Shown here piece by piece: positions 55,804 through 64,000 of a stretch of DNA of 64,000 nucleotides (positions within the stretch are counted from its first letter, which is position 1; the number at the start of each line of letters is the position of its first letter). Below the pieces are notes generated by a model. That model worked only from the letters and a program-made list of their open reading frames with translations. It was not told the DNA's origin and did no database searches. The DNA is from Actinocatenispora thailandica (lineage in GTDB: Bacteria > Actinomycetota > Actinomycetes > Mycobacteriales > Micromonosporaceae). Made by a program: the position numbers and the translations under genes. The stretch spans positions 1,424,198 through 1,488,197 of the forward strand of contig NZ_AP023355.1 in NCBI RefSeq assembly GCF_016865425.1, read 5' to 3'.

Positions 55804-56487
55804 GCATGCCCGGAGATCATCTTCGGCCGCTCTCGATGTTCGAAGATCCTCGATGGAGCGCCCGAGGCGTGCCCGAGAGCCGGTGATGCTTCGCGGTATC
55901 GAGCGCCACCACGCGGCATGCGCCGACATGGTCAACTGACTTGCCGATGGCTCTCACGACGTGGCGGCGCGACGCGCTGTCCATCAACGGCAGCCAGGCC
56001 CACCGTGACGCACAGCCCCACTCACGAAGACGGTGACGAGGCCAGCTCAGCCCACTCCGTCGGCCTCACAATCCTGTCGACGGCCGTCCGATAGCTGCCG
56101 TCGGCGACCCAGCAGTCGGCCCGCGTTGACAACGGCGCGCAGTGCCGCAGCAGCGGCGCGCTACCACCGTGAGGCCCGCTCAGATCGGGGTTCGTGGATA
56201 CGCCCACCCTTCGGGCCGATGAGGCGAAGAACCAGGCCGTAGACCAGATGAGCCGACAGCTCGCCCATGAACAATCCGCCCGTGTCAGCGCTTGCCCGTC
56301 CCGCCGATCCGGGGCGGCAGGCTACTGCTGGGCGGCCTGGGCGAGGAGTGGTGAGCTCGCCGCGGCGGCGGGTAGATTTTGCATGACGCGCGGCCTGCTC
56401 AGGTGGACGCAGGCATCGCGAGACATGGCCTTGTTGCGTCGGGCCCACGCCATGAGACGTTCTGTATATCGCCCGGCATGGAAGCAT
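55804..56487. other. Region without recognised genes between tRNA-Lys and IS630
   Basis: About 680 bases with no recognisable family. A short frame on the reverse strand near 56022-56207 (VADGSYRTAVDRIV) and other open frames are not supported by composition or motifs. It may hold decayed gene remnants left of the insertion. Confidence 0.4.
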
Positions 56488-57579
56488 CTAGTGTCGTGAG
56501 TCGTTAATTCGTGTGCAGTATGTGGCGAGGGTGTCGAGGATCTGGTCGGCGGTCTTGGTCCAGACGAACGGTTTGGGGTCGGCGTTCCATTCGTTGATCC
56601 AGCGGCGGACGTCGGCTTCGAGTGCGACCACGCTGCGGTGGGCGGAGCGGCGGAGTTTGCGGGTGGTCAGTTCGGCGAACCAGCGTTCGACCAGGTTGAG
56701 CCAGGAGGAGCTGGTCGGGGTGAAGTGCAGGTGGAAGCGGGGATGGCGCAGCAGCCACTGCTTGACCGTGGGGGTCTTGTGGGTGGCGTAGTTGTCCAGC
56801 ACCAGATGCAGGTCAAGGTCTTTGGGTACTGCATCGTCAATGAGCTTGAGGAAGCGCAGAAACTCCTGGTGGCGGTGGCGCCGGTAGTGGTGGGCGATCA
56901 CCGAGCCGCTGTCGATGTCGAAGGCGGCGAACAGGCTGGTGGTGCCGTGCCGGACGTAGTCGTGGGTCATGCGTGCCGGGGTGGTGGGCAGGATCGGCAG
57001 GATCGGCGCGGTGCGGTCGATCGCCTGCATCTGCGACTTCTCATCCACCGCCAGCACCAGCGCACCCTCGGGCGGGGCCAGGTAGAGCCCGACCACGTCG
57101 CGTACCTTGTCGACAAACAGCGGATCGGTCGACAACTTCCAGGTCTCGACCGCGTGGGGCTTGAGACCAAACGCCCGCCAGATCCGCGACACCGACGACT
57201 GCGACATGCCCGCAGCCCGAGCCATCGACCGGGTCGACCAGTGCGTGTCCCGACCGGGCGTGTCCTCCAGCGTCGTGGTGATCACCTGCTCAACCTGTTC
57301 GTCGGTGATCATGCGAGGTCGGCCCGGCCGCGGCTCGTCGCACAACCCATCCAGACGGCCGGCCAGAAACCGCGACCGCCACTTCGACACCGTGTTCCGC
57401 GAGATCCCCACCTCCGCGGCCACCTCACCAATCGAGCCGCCCTCGGCGCACCGCAACACAATCCGCGCCCGCAACGCCAACGCCTGCGCCGTCTTCCGGC
57501 GGCGCGCCCAGCCGGTCAACACCGACCGTTCCTGCTCGGACAACACCACCGGTTCCAGCTTCGGGCTCGGCATCGCCAC
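56488..57579 (-). CDS. IS630 family transposase
   Basis: The 363-residue product has an N-terminal HTH (GGSIGEVAAEVGISRNTVSK), the catalytic core with ALVLAVDEKSQMQAIDRTAP (first Asp), LDLHLVLDNYATHKTPTVKQ (second Asp) and TSSSWLNLVERWFAELTTRK (Glu), the DDE order of Tc1/mariner-like IS630 enzymes. The frame is intact. The stop codon TAG overlaps the left target TA (56488-56490). Confidence 0.93.
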   Translation of the reverse strand: MAMPSPKLEPVVLSEQERSVLTGWARRRKTAQALALRARIVLRCAEGGSIGEVAAEVGISRNTVSKWRSRFLAGRLDGLCDEPRPGRPRMITDEQVEQVITTTLEDTPGRDTHWSTRSMARAAGMSQSSVSRIWRAFGLKPHAVETWKLSTDPLFVDKVRDVVGLYLAPPEGALVLAVDEKSQMQAIDRTAPILPILPTTPARMTHDYVRHGTTSLFAAFDIDSGSVIAHHYRRHRHQEFLRFLKLIDDAVPKDLDLHLVLDNYATHKTPTVKQWLLRHPRFHLHFTPTSSSWLNLVERWFAELTTRKLRRSAHRSVVALEADVRRWINEWNADPKPFVWTKTADQILDTLATYCTRINDSRH

Positions 57580-57616
57580 ACCCTACAGCTACCCACGAAC
57601 TAACGACTCAGCACAC
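56491..57616 (-). mobile_element. IS630 family insertion sequence
   Basis: The terminal repeats start CTAGTGTCGTGAGTCGTTAA on the left (from 56488) and, read inward from the right, CTAGTGTGCTGAGTCGTTAG (57594-57619), 23 of 26 bases matching. TA dinucleotides at 56489-56490 and 57617-57618 flank it, as expected of IS630 target duplication. The transposase fills almost the whole element. Its right end lies 5 bases before the start of the AlbA_2-type gene. Confidence 0.85.
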
Positions 57617-57622
57617 TAGCCT

Positions 57623-58744
57623 ATGACGAAGGCGAGAACGGCTCGAACGGTCTGGCTCGAGACCAGCATGTTCGACGAACCCGTCCTGCACGTCGGTCAG
57701 AAGTCTCGGATCCGTCGGGACTACGGGTTTGCCGCCACGCCAGATGAGCTCGTCGGCATGTCAGCAACCGATCTGCGGCACGCGTTGGCAGTGGGTGCAC
57801 CCGACGACGCAGGGCTATTGATCGTGTCCGACACCCCGGTCGAGTACATCACCGAAGACGTGGTCTCATCTTCCGGCGTCGAGTTCGAGGTCGACACGGC
57901 TGGGCTGCTGATGCTGGTTTACGTCGAGGTTGCCGAATGGGTGGACGACGAGAAAGTGCTACACGATCGCCTGCAGCAACTGCTGAGCGATCTGCTGGAC
58001 CGCAAGCGTTGCGCCCTGATCTCAGCCGAGCACGACCTGAACCAGGTGGGTGCCGGGCCGTACCTCACCCAGTTGACGTTGCGGCCCTCCACACGCGCAC
58101 AAACCGTGGACCACCTCTACCGACTGGGCATCGAGATTCAAGCGCTCGTCAACGCGTCAGATGGCGGCGAGTTGACGCGTGAGTCGACACTGAACTTGCT
58201 GCGCGCCGGGCACGGGGCCGTCTTGATCGGGCAGCCGGAGGGCGCTTGGTTGGATGTGAAGTCGCAGCTGTACGACATCACCCGACTGAGGGGGAAGGTG
58301 TCGATGGCGCAGGCCGTCGCCCGTTTCGCCAACAGCGGGGGTGGGGTCGTCGTGTTCGGCATGGGCACCAAGAAAGTCGGCTCTGGCGAGGTGGTCGCGT
58401 CCATTCACCCGGTGCCTACGGACGGGCATACGGTTCGTCGGCATCGGCAAGCACTTGAAGCTCATGTCTATCCCCTGCCCACGGGGCTTGATGTCGAGAT
58501 CGTTCCAGCTGACGGCGGAACCCTCCTGGTGGTACACGTTCCGCCGCAGCTCGACACAGTCAAACCGTTCCTCGTTCATGGCGCGATCGTTGACGACCGG
58601 GTCGAAGGGGCCTTCATCAGCATTGTGCGCCGGCACGGTGAGGACACCATCCCAACAACAGCTCCCGCCGTGCACGCTGCAATGTCGATCAACAGAGTGC
58701 TCGATCGTCTTGAAGGACAACTCGACAGGCCGATGCGCCAATAG
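57623..58744 (+). CDS. AlbA_2/Schlafen-like domain protein between two insertion sequences
   Basis: The 373-residue product has an N-terminal unknown part (MTKARTARTVWLETSMFDEP to about 190) and an AlbA_2-type domain: GAWLDVKSQLYDITRLRGKV, then AQAVARFANSGGGVVVFGMG. The latter shows the FANSGGG motif that defines this putative nucleic-acid-binding domain. Its start lies right behind the IS630 end; its stop TAG at 58742-58744 is completed by the first G of IS3. The native gene may therefore have been longer, and its promoter may be lost or IS-derived. Related domains occur in phage-defence and transcription-control proteins; role here unknown. Confidence 0.75.
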   Translation: MTKARTARTVWLETSMFDEPVLHVGQKSRIRRDYGFAATPDELVGMSATDLRHALAVGAPDDAGLLIVSDTPVEYITEDVVSSSGVEFEVDTAGLLMLVYVEVAEWVDDEKVLHDRLQQLLSDLLDRKRCALISAEHDLNQVGAGPYLTQLTLRPSTRAQTVDHLYRLGIEIQALVNASDGGELTRESTLNLLRAGHGAVLIGQPEGAWLDVKSQLYDITRLRGKVSMAQAVARFANSGGGVVVFGMGTKKVGSGEVVASIHPVPTDGHTVRRHRQALEAHVYPLPTGLDVEIVPADGGTLLVVHVPPQLDTVKPFLVHGAIVDDRVEGAFISIVRRHGEDTIPTTAPAVHAAMSINRVLDRLEGQLDRPMRQ

Positions 58745-58785
58745 GGACTGCCCCGAGTTTGTTTGACACTCGGGGTTGGCGGGTG

Positions 58786-59676
58786 TCAGGCCGCGTGTGT
58801 GGTGGTGTAGATGGTCTCAAACTCGATCGGGGTCAGTCGTCCGAGGCGGGTTTGACGGCGACGCCGGTGATAGGTGGCTTCGATCCAGGTGACGATCGCG
58901 AGCTTCAGCTGGTGGCGGGTGGTCCAGCGGCGGCGGTTGAGGACGTTCTTTTGCAGCAGGGCGAAGAACGATTCCATGGCGGCGTTGTCGCCGCAGGCAC
59001 CGACCCGTCCCATCGATCCGGTCAGCCCGGCCTGGTGCAGTGTGGTGACGTATTTCCGGGACCGGAATTGGCTGCCCCGGTCGGAATGTACGATCGTGCC
59101 ACCTGGTTCGCGCACCGCGACGGCGTGCTGCAGCGCGGCGACGGCCAGGTCAGAGGTCATCCGGGAGTCGATGGAGTAGCCGACGATCCGGTTGGACCAC
59201 AGGTCCTTGATCGCGCACAGATACAGCTTGCCTTCGGCGGTGGGGTGTTCGGTGATGTCGGTCAACCACACCCTGTTCGGTGCCGAGGCGGTGAAGTTCC
59301 GGCCACCTCCAGGACGCTTGAGCAGATCGTCATGCACCGGTGGCCCCGGCCTACGGCCCAGCTCCCGCTTGCGGGAGTGAGTCGAGAAGATCCGCTGGTC
59401 GCGGCACAGCCGCCAGACCCGGTTGTCGGAGGCGTGGTGGCCGGCGGCACGTAGTTCGTCGGCAACCAGCCGGTATCCGAACTCCGGATCGTCGGCATGG
59501 GCATCGATCGCGGCGTTGGTCAGATACGCATCCTGCACGTCGCGCTGGGACACCGGCTCGGCCAGCCACTGGTAGTAGGCCTGCCGGGAGAAGCCCAGCA
59601 CCCGACACGTCACCGCGACCGGCACCCGGACAGGGGCGTCGGCCGCGGCCAGGTCACGGACGAGCGGGTAGGTCAT
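58786..59676 (-). CDS. IS3 family transposase OrfB
   Basis: The 296-residue product shows an rve integrase core: NRVWLTDITEHPTAEGKLYL (Asp), GGTIVHSDRGSQFRSRKYVT (Asp) and SMGRVGACGDNAAMESFFAL (Glu region) with FGYRRLVADELRAAGH-like helical part in front. It overlaps orfA by four bases, so the active enzyme is probably an OrfAB fusion made by -1 frameshifting. Confidence 0.93.
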   Translation of the reverse strand: MTYPLVRDLAAADAPVRVPVAVTCRVLGFSRQAYYQWLAEPVSQRDVQDAYLTNAAIDAHADDPEFGYRLVADELRAAGHHASDNRVWRLCRDQRIFSTHSRKRELGRRPGPPVHDDLLKRPGGGRNFTASAPNRVWLTDITEHPTAEGKLYLCAIKDLWSNRIVGYSIDSRMTSDLAVAALQHAVAVREPGGTIVHSDRGSQFRSRKYVTTLHQAGLTGSMGRVGACGDNAAMESFFALLQKNVLNRRRWTTRHQLKLAIVTWIEATYHRRRRQTRLGRLTPIEFETIYTTTHAA

Positions 59677-59966
59677 TTTGGGTTGATGTCCCGGGCCAGA
59701 TAGGCAGCGGCCCGGCGCAGGACCTCGTTTTCCTGCTCCAACAGCCGGATCCGCTTCTTCGCCTCACGCAGCTGTTCGGACTCCTCGCGGGTCACTCCCG
59801 GACGTTGGCCGTCTTCCACGTCCGCGGCACGCAGCCAGTTGGACAAGCACGACTCGGAGATCCCGAAGTCTTTCGCGATCTGCGTCAACGGCGCGCCGCC
59901 GGCACGGGCGACGGCGACCACATTGTCCCGAAACTCACGGGGATAGGGCTTGGGCACAGCAAACAT
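59673..59966 (-). CDS. IS3 family transposase OrfA
   Basis: The 97-residue product MFAVPKPYPREFRDNVVAVA has an HTH (LTQIAKDFGISESCLSNWL) and a leucine zipper (EQLREAKKRIRLLEQENEVL), the usual N-terminal module for DNA binding and multimerisation. It ends RRAAAYLARDINPK and its end overlaps the orfB start. Confidence 0.92.
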   Translation of the reverse strand: MFAVPKPYPREFRDNVVAVARAGGAPLTQIAKDFGISESCLSNWLRAADVEDGQRPGVTREESEQLREAKKRIRLLEQENEVLRRAAAYLARDINPK

Positions 59967-60174
59967 CCTTCCAGCAAGGCCAGCAGCCTCACAGATCAGG
60001 TGTCAACCAAACCCTGGGCAGTCCCCGACGCGCTGCCACCACATTGACCGACACCGCTTCCGGCATCGCCACCTCTACAACATCATCATCGCTGGTTGAA
60101 CCGGAAGGCCCTGTCGGCCGAGGGCCCTACAGAGTAGCGAGACATCCCTTAGCTGGAACCCTTTCCTGCCCACG

Positions 60175-62193
60175 TCACTCGGCGGGGTCGGTCTGCCCGA
60201 ACTGAAATCCTCTCGCCTGCAGATCCTTCAGGTAACGGGCAAGGTCATCGGGCGCAGCAAGGTACCATTCGCGATCCGAGGGATACCGGGCGAGCCAATC
60301 GTCCACTCTCCGACGCGCCGTCGGCAAGTGCGTCGAGTCGTGCAGATCGAGTCCGTGTCGCACCTCTGGCACACGCAGCCACACGAGCAAATGATATCCA
60401 TCCAAGGAGAACGGGTTGTACTTGGCGGTAAGTTCCGCCAATTTCTCAGCACTGGCACTGAAGTCGCTAAATCTACGCAGAGCCGGAACCGTTTCGGGGA
60501 AGCTGTTGCCGTTCGCAAACTCCACCCGAAAGCCGGCCAGGTACGCAACCGACAGGCCTTTCCGGAGACAGAAGTTTATCGCGTCACCGACGTCTTGGAC
60601 GATCGGTTCGCCCTTGTCATTTAGCGAGGTGTTTCCCAATATCGGTACGCCCGTCACGGCGTCAAACCTCGCCAGCAGCTGATAAAGCAGCGGATTCTGT
60701 TGTTCGTCAACCGTCTGCACGCGAGCAGATCCGTCCAAATGGACGATGGCTGGCGCCCGCGTCGCCGTTTCCGAAGTCGCCACAAAGGTCTCGAGCATGT
60801 ATGGCGAGGCCCGCGCGTCATCGAAGCACTCCGTTACCCGGTCGGCCATTACGACCGGCGCCACCGGCCGCCAATTCTGTCGACCCTTCAGTCGGTTGAC
60901 TTGGTTCTTGGCCACCGTTCTTGTTGGATCACAGAATAGGCTTCTGTTGCCTAGCGCACGCGGCCCGAGTTCAGCACGACCATTCACCCACGGGATCGGC
61001 CCGCGCCGGATGTCGCGCACCGCCTCATCGAGATCGATCGGTCGGGTGTCGGTCACATAATCGCCGTACCGGTCGAGTGCACCTTCTAGGCTGTGCTGCT
61101 GACTTCCAAGATAGGCGCCGGGGAACCGGAATTCGAAGTTCTCCAATCGAGCATGGAAGGTCGCCAGGCCAATGCCGAGTGACTGCCCGCTATCGTTCGC
61201 ACACGGTGGAGCAAGGAGTCGGCGAAAGCCATACCGTCGCATCAGGTGACTATTCGTGGGGCAATTCAGGGCGTAGCCACCGGCCATTGCGAGATCCGTT
61301 TCGCGCGGGTCCAGATCGCACCGTGCCAGCGTTTCCTCGACATTCCGCTCCATGACCGCTGTGGAGATCGCCTGCACATGTTTCATCACCGCGCTGAGGA
61401 CGTGTCCTCGATCCTCAAGCCCGTCAAGCGGTGGAAGATCGGCGACGCGGAGCCGCCTCTGCACAGTAGATTCAATCAGCTCCACTATCTCAGCTGAGTC
61501 CGAAAATGCGGTACGGCCGTAGAAGCGCACACCGGACAGGACTTCGGCCTGCAACTCAGGTAGCTCGACGTGGGCCGGCGAGGCGCCGGCAAGCGCCATG
61601 AGCGTTCCCTCTTCCAGGTTGTAGCGCCGTGCGGCCATGTTGTAGAGCGGTCCGGGCGACTCGACTGGGAAAAATTCTGCACTTCCCCGGCCAAAAACGC
61701 CGCCAACATACCAATGGACGTCGTCCGGATCGTCAATGACTGTGTCCGGCCCGCCGTCGACGGCGAAGCCGAGCACCATTCGGTCCTGGCTGGGTTGGCC
61801 GTCAAGAAGTGCCGCACTGAACAGGTGACATATGCTGTGATATGGCAACGCCACATCCGCATACCATTCGGCCGCATTGCTGTATTGCTCCCCGACATCA
61901 GGAGTTCCCCAGACCTCCACGATGTCCGACATGCGGACCGCAGCGTCGCCGAGAAGGGAGTCCAGCATTCGCGTCGCTTGTTCGCGGTCCGCGACCCCGA
62001 ACGCGTGGTGCTTGATTCCCGAGAAGCGCTCCAGCTCCCAGTAGTGGAGAAGACTGACCTGCGAACCACTCTTCCGCCACAACGAGATGTTGTTGTCATG
62101 GCGAGTCCAAGAGTTGTTGAGAAAAGGCATTCCCGGTTCGGTAAGATAAGTCGACAAGTAGTGTCCGTCTGGCATGGCACGCACTCTGCCCAC
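60175..62193 (-). CDS. Carbamoyltransferase, NodU/CmcH family
   Basis: The 672-residue product has the Kae1-like fold motifs: the PYHSICHLFSAALLDG segment (HxxxH metal site), GFAVDGGPDTVI, LAMAGGYALNCPTNSHLMRR, GRAELGPRALGNRSLFCDP and NWRPVAPVVM near the C-terminal half, and VPILGNTSLNDKGEPIVQDV. These enzymes use carbamoyl phosphate and ATP to carbamoylate hydroxyl groups of antibiotics or Nod factors. No biosynthetic genes surround it, and its DNA is less GC-rich than the chromosome, so it was probably acquired. The GTG at 62193 has a GGAGGG site 4 bases upstream. Confidence 0.85.
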   Translation of the reverse strand: MGRVRAMPDGHYLSTYLTEPGMPFLNNSWTRHDNNISLWRKSGSQVSLLHYWELERFSGIKHHAFGVADREQATRMLDSLLGDAAVRMSDIVEVWGTPDVGEQYSNAAEWYADVALPYHSICHLFSAALLDGQPSQDRMVLGFAVDGGPDTVIDDPDDVHWYVGGVFGRGSAEFFPVESPGPLYNMAARRYNLEEGTLMALAGASPAHVELPELQAEVLSGVRFYGRTAFSDSAEIVELIESTVQRRLRVADLPPLDGLEDRGHVLSAVMKHVQAISTAVMERNVEETLARCDLDPRETDLAMAGGYALNCPTNSHLMRRYGFRRLLAPPCANDSGQSLGIGLATFHARLENFEFRFPGAYLGSQQHSLEGALDRYGDYVTDTRPIDLDEAVRDIRRGPIPWVNGRAELGPRALGNRSLFCDPTRTVAKNQVNRLKGRQNWRPVAPVVMADRVTECFDDARASPYMLETFVATSETATRAPAIVHLDGSARVQTVDEQQNPLLYQLLARFDAVTGVPILGNTSLNDKGEPIVQDVGDAINFCLRKGLSVAYLAGFRVEFANGNSFPETVPALRRFSDFSASAEKLAELTAKYNPFSLDGYHLLVWLRVPEVRHGLDLHDSTHLPTARRRVDDWLARYPSDREWYLAAPDDLARYLKDLQARGFQFGQTDPAE

Positions 62194-62201
62194 ACGCCCT
62201 C

Positions 62202-62559
62202 CACTCAGTGTGCTGGCCGCTCGGGGTCAGCTGTCGCACCACCAGCCGAGCTGGCGAGTTCCCTTTCCCTTCTCGTGCTGAAAAGGGCCCGCTTCAGGAG
62301 TCGAGATCAGTTGAACGCGGCCGTCGACCGTCTTGCCCGAGGTTAGGCTAGACACCTCGACCGAACGCAACAACCGCTTCCACACCGGAAGCGGTTGTCA
62401 AGACGCCACGGAGCTACCGCAGCGCCCAGGGCGGCGTCAAAGTCGTGATGTGATGGCGTGACCTAGGTTTTGGTGGGGCGCTGGGGCTGGTGGGCGGGCA
62501 CGGCGTGGCTGTGGTGATGATCAAGATGCGTAGTCAAGATCGTCACGAGAGCTGGTGCC
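62202..62559. other. Intergenic region with a hairpin
   Basis: No gene is recognised between the carbamoyltransferase start and the decayed ISAs1 transposase. One hairpin, CAACCGCTTCC (62371-62381) with GGAAGCGGTTG (62387-62397) around five bases, could be a terminator or an end of a mobile element. Confidence 0.5.
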
Positions 62560-63519
62560 GTGCCTGCGTTGTCATCATCGCTTGCGCCCTGCCCGTCCCC
62601 TGATCCGGGTGCCGCTGTCGACGCCACCGGCAAGGGTGGTGGGTCGCCGCTTCCAAGCTCGGTGGTGGAGCTGCTGGGGCGGGTGGCTGATCCGCGGAAG
62701 CGTCGCGGTGTGCGGCATCGGGTGGGCGCGGTGCTGGCGGTGGCGTTGGCGGCGACGGTGGCCGGCGCGCGCTCGTTTGCCGGGATCGCCGAGTAGGCTG
62801 CCGACGCCCCGGCCGAGGTGTTGGCTGTGCTGCGAGTACAGCGGCGGCCGCGATCGGCGGCGACGATCCGGCGGGTTTCGAGCCTGCTGGGCGCTGATGT
62901 GTTCGGCGCGTGGATGTGGGCGCATGTCAGCACGATCGCTGGCCGTCGGGTGATCGCCTTCGACGGCAAGACACTACGCGGGGCGCGCGATGCGGCGGGG
63001 AATCTGGTGCATCTGCTGTCCGGGCTGTGCCAGACCACGGTGTCGTCCTCGCGCAGGTCGCGGTTGGCGCGAAGACGAACGAGATCCCCATGCTGGCAAA
63101 GCTTCTGGACCTGCTCGATGTTGATGGGGCCGTGGTCACCGCGGATGCGATGCAACTGCCAGCGCGCCACCGTGCAGGCGATCACTGATCGTGGCGGTCA
63201 CTACATCCTGACGATCAAAAACAACCAGCCGAATCTACGTCGGCGGGTCAAAGCGTTGCCCTGGAAGGACATCCCAAGCCTGGCCATCTCCCGCGAGGCC
63301 GGGCATGGCCGCCGCGAGACCCGCACGCTGAAGGCCACCGCGCTCGCCCACGGGATCGGCTTTCCCGGCGCCGTCTAGGTACTACGCCTGATCCAACCGG
63401 CAGCTTGCGGGGCAACGGCAGACGCAGTACCGAGACCGTCTACGCGGTCACCAGCTTGTCGGCCGCCGACGCCTCGCCCGAGCAGCTCGCCGCATGGCTG
63501 CGTGGGCATTGGACGATCG
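62560..63519 (+). pseudogene. Decayed ISAs1 family transposase
   Basis: Fragments in different frames match an ISAs1 transposase in order: LLGRVADPRKRRGVRHRVGA, then an in-frame TAG after SFAGIAE, APAEVLAVLRVQRRPRSAAT, GRRVIAFDGKTLRGARDAAG, NLVHLLSGLCQTT. The core continues in another frame (GVVLAQVAVGAKTNEIPML). It resumes AITDRGGHYILTIKNNQPNL, GHGRRETRTLKATALAHGIG, then ETVYAVTSLSAADASPEQLA and AAWLRGHWTI. Several shifts, a stop and an internal gap make it inactive. It is cut at RGHWTI by the group II intron fragment. Confidence 0.8.
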
Positions 63520-63828
63520 GTCGGGTAGCCGGGGCGCATTGCTGTGCCCCGGCCCCCTCAGAACCGTGCGTGCGGCTTGTCACCGCACACGGCTCAAGCA
63601 AGCCCCGAGGGCGTCGCGGCCGATGGTGTCGGGTTCCTGCCTGCCGCGCGCCGGTGTAGGCGGCGGTGGCAGATGGTGTGCACGAGGCGTGTTGGGTTCT
63701 CGTCCGGCGTGCCGCCTCGCCCGTGGTGGGTGAGATGGTCGACGGCGATCGCTCGTTTGGCGATACTCAGCCACAACCGTTCCCACGCGTCTGGTGACTG
63801 CGGGGGTTGGTCGGGGGTGTCCCTATGG
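63520..63828 (-). mobile_element. 3' fragment of a group II intron inserted in the ISAs1 remnant
   Basis: The reverse strand carries a domain V-like hairpin (63561-63595) starting GAGCCGTGTGCGG and ending CGCACGGTTC. A domain VI-like hairpin GCCGGGGC...GCCCCGGC follows. It ends CTACCCGAC at 63520, a typical bacterial group II intron 3' end. Upstream (to higher coordinates) a short reading frame (AVDHLTHHGRGGTPDENPTR, then HTICHRRLHRR) may be the C-terminal remnant of the intron-encoded protein. The intron is cut off near 63829 by the partial IS110. The rest of the intron is missing. Confidence 0.7.
63561..63595 (-). ncRNA. Group II intron domain V-like hairpin
   Basis: Read on the reverse strand, GAGCCGTGTGCGG pairs with CCGCACGCACGGTTC, with an AGC triad at the start and a loop of five bases instead of the usual GNRA four. 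This is the catalytic hairpin signature of group II introns; the loop difference may reflect decay. Confidence 0.75.
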
Positions 63829-63835
63829 GGTTTTG

Positions 63836-64000
63836 TCAAACAGCGGCCGGCTGTGGGACGGGCCGGGGTTGGTAGGGCTTGCGGTCGCGGAGCATGGCGA
63901 ACAGCACGTCGCAGCGGCGGCGGGCGAGGCAGATGAGGGCGGCGTTGTGTTTTTGCCTTCCGCTCTCTTGCGGTCGTAGTAGGCGCGGCTGGTGGGGTCG
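63836..64000 (-). pseudogene. Partial IS110 family transposase, 3' end (continues beyond window)
   Basis: The reverse strand ends CDVLFAMLRDRKPYQPRPVP followed by QPAAV and stop; upstream, after a shift, it reads DPTSRAYYDRKRAEGK then HNAALICLARRR. These are C-terminal Transposase_20 motifs of IS110. The shift lies in the T run 63951-63955 (one base missing from an A run on the coding strand). The left end TCCCTATGGGGTTTTGTCAA resembles the end of the complete IS110 at 46 kb. Confidence 0.7.

Larger units (their letters stand above)
58744..60025 (-). mobile_element. IS3 family insertion sequence
   Basis: Terminal repeats GGGACTGCCCCGAGTTTGTT (58744-58768) and, inverted at the right end, GGGACTGCCCAGGGTTTGGT (60001-60025) match at 22 of 25 bases. 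Inside lie orfA and orfB on the reverse strand, with a 4-base overlap of the kind used for programmed frameshifting. A target duplication is not evident in the 3-base flanks (ATA and CGA), so one border may be shifted by a base. Confidence 0.9.

Noticed and set aside
56022-56207. Possible small reverse-strand gene (VADGSYRTAVDRIV)
   Set aside because: No recognised family, no clear ribosome site and mixed composition; may be a remnant.
60026-60174. Short frame RHRFRHRHLYNIIIAG after the IS3 right end as a transposase remnant
   Set aside because: Too short and repetitive to assign to any family.
62371-62397. Hairpin as an end of the ISAs1 element
   Set aside because: No matching inverted copy is found at the other side, which is cut by the intron; kept only as a hairpin.
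55762-64000. Attachment site with a second copy of the tRNA-Lys 3' end
   Set aside because: I found no repeat of the tRNA 3' sequence elsewhere in the window, and no integrase.

Overview
The window is high-GC DNA with dense, GC-rich third codon positions, GTG starts and short intergenic gaps, typical of an actinobacterium. The core gene order rpsT, lepA, hemW, hrcA, dnaJ, rsmE, HIT, phoH, ybeY, corC, cytidine-deaminase-like, era, recO, uppS, with a MoxR/DUF58/transglutaminase-like cassette inserted between era and recO, suggests Micromonosporaceae or a close relative. This placement is inference from gene order and protein style, not from a search.

Region 1 (1-25.8 kb) is mostly conserved chromosome: translation and chaperone genes (rpsT, lepA, hrcA-dnaJ under a CIRCE element), RNA maturation (rsmE, phoH, ybeY, era) and heme/radical-SAM (hemW). 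Accessory genes sit between them: a TetR/NmrA divergent pair with a triple operator, a cytidine deaminase, two lipoproteins, a decayed NTF2/monooxygenase gene, an enoyl-CoA hydratase with a duplicated 3' end, and a lower-GC DUF5753 (broken)/DUF397 pair. phoH carries a 358-residue intein with a LAGLIDADG endonuclease and the residues of a class 3 (W-C-T) intein.

Region 2 (25.8-39.3 kb) is a probable cell-envelope cassette: an FnIII/propeller protein, a MoxR ATPase, a DUF58 protein and a large membrane protein whose transglutaminase fold has lost its catalytic Cys and His. It is followed by a nitrilase-family hydrolase, an aldo/keto reductase, a membrane Ser/Thr kinase, recO and uppS.

Region 3 (39.3-55.6 kb) holds secreted proteins, including a GxGYxYP protein and a 1308-residue GH92 mannosidase-type enzyme. 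They share a TGACAACGTTGTCA-like operator. Between them lie several regulator/enzyme divergent pairs, each with its own recognisable palindromic operator. One is a TetR with almost exact Tn10-type tet operators. An IS110 element sits in this stretch.

Region 4 (55.7-64 kb), immediately downstream of a tRNA-Lys(CTT), is a mobile graveyard. It contains IS630, an AlbA_2/Schlafen-like gene hemmed between two IS elements, IS3, a lower-GC orphan carbamoyltransferase, a decayed ISAs1 transposase cut by the 3' end of a group II intron, and a partial IS110.

Caution on quality: hemW, dnaJ, the corC-type gene, the kinase and probably several other genes each carry one missing base, mostly in a C or G run. 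The pattern looks like uncorrected sequencing deletions rather than real gene loss.
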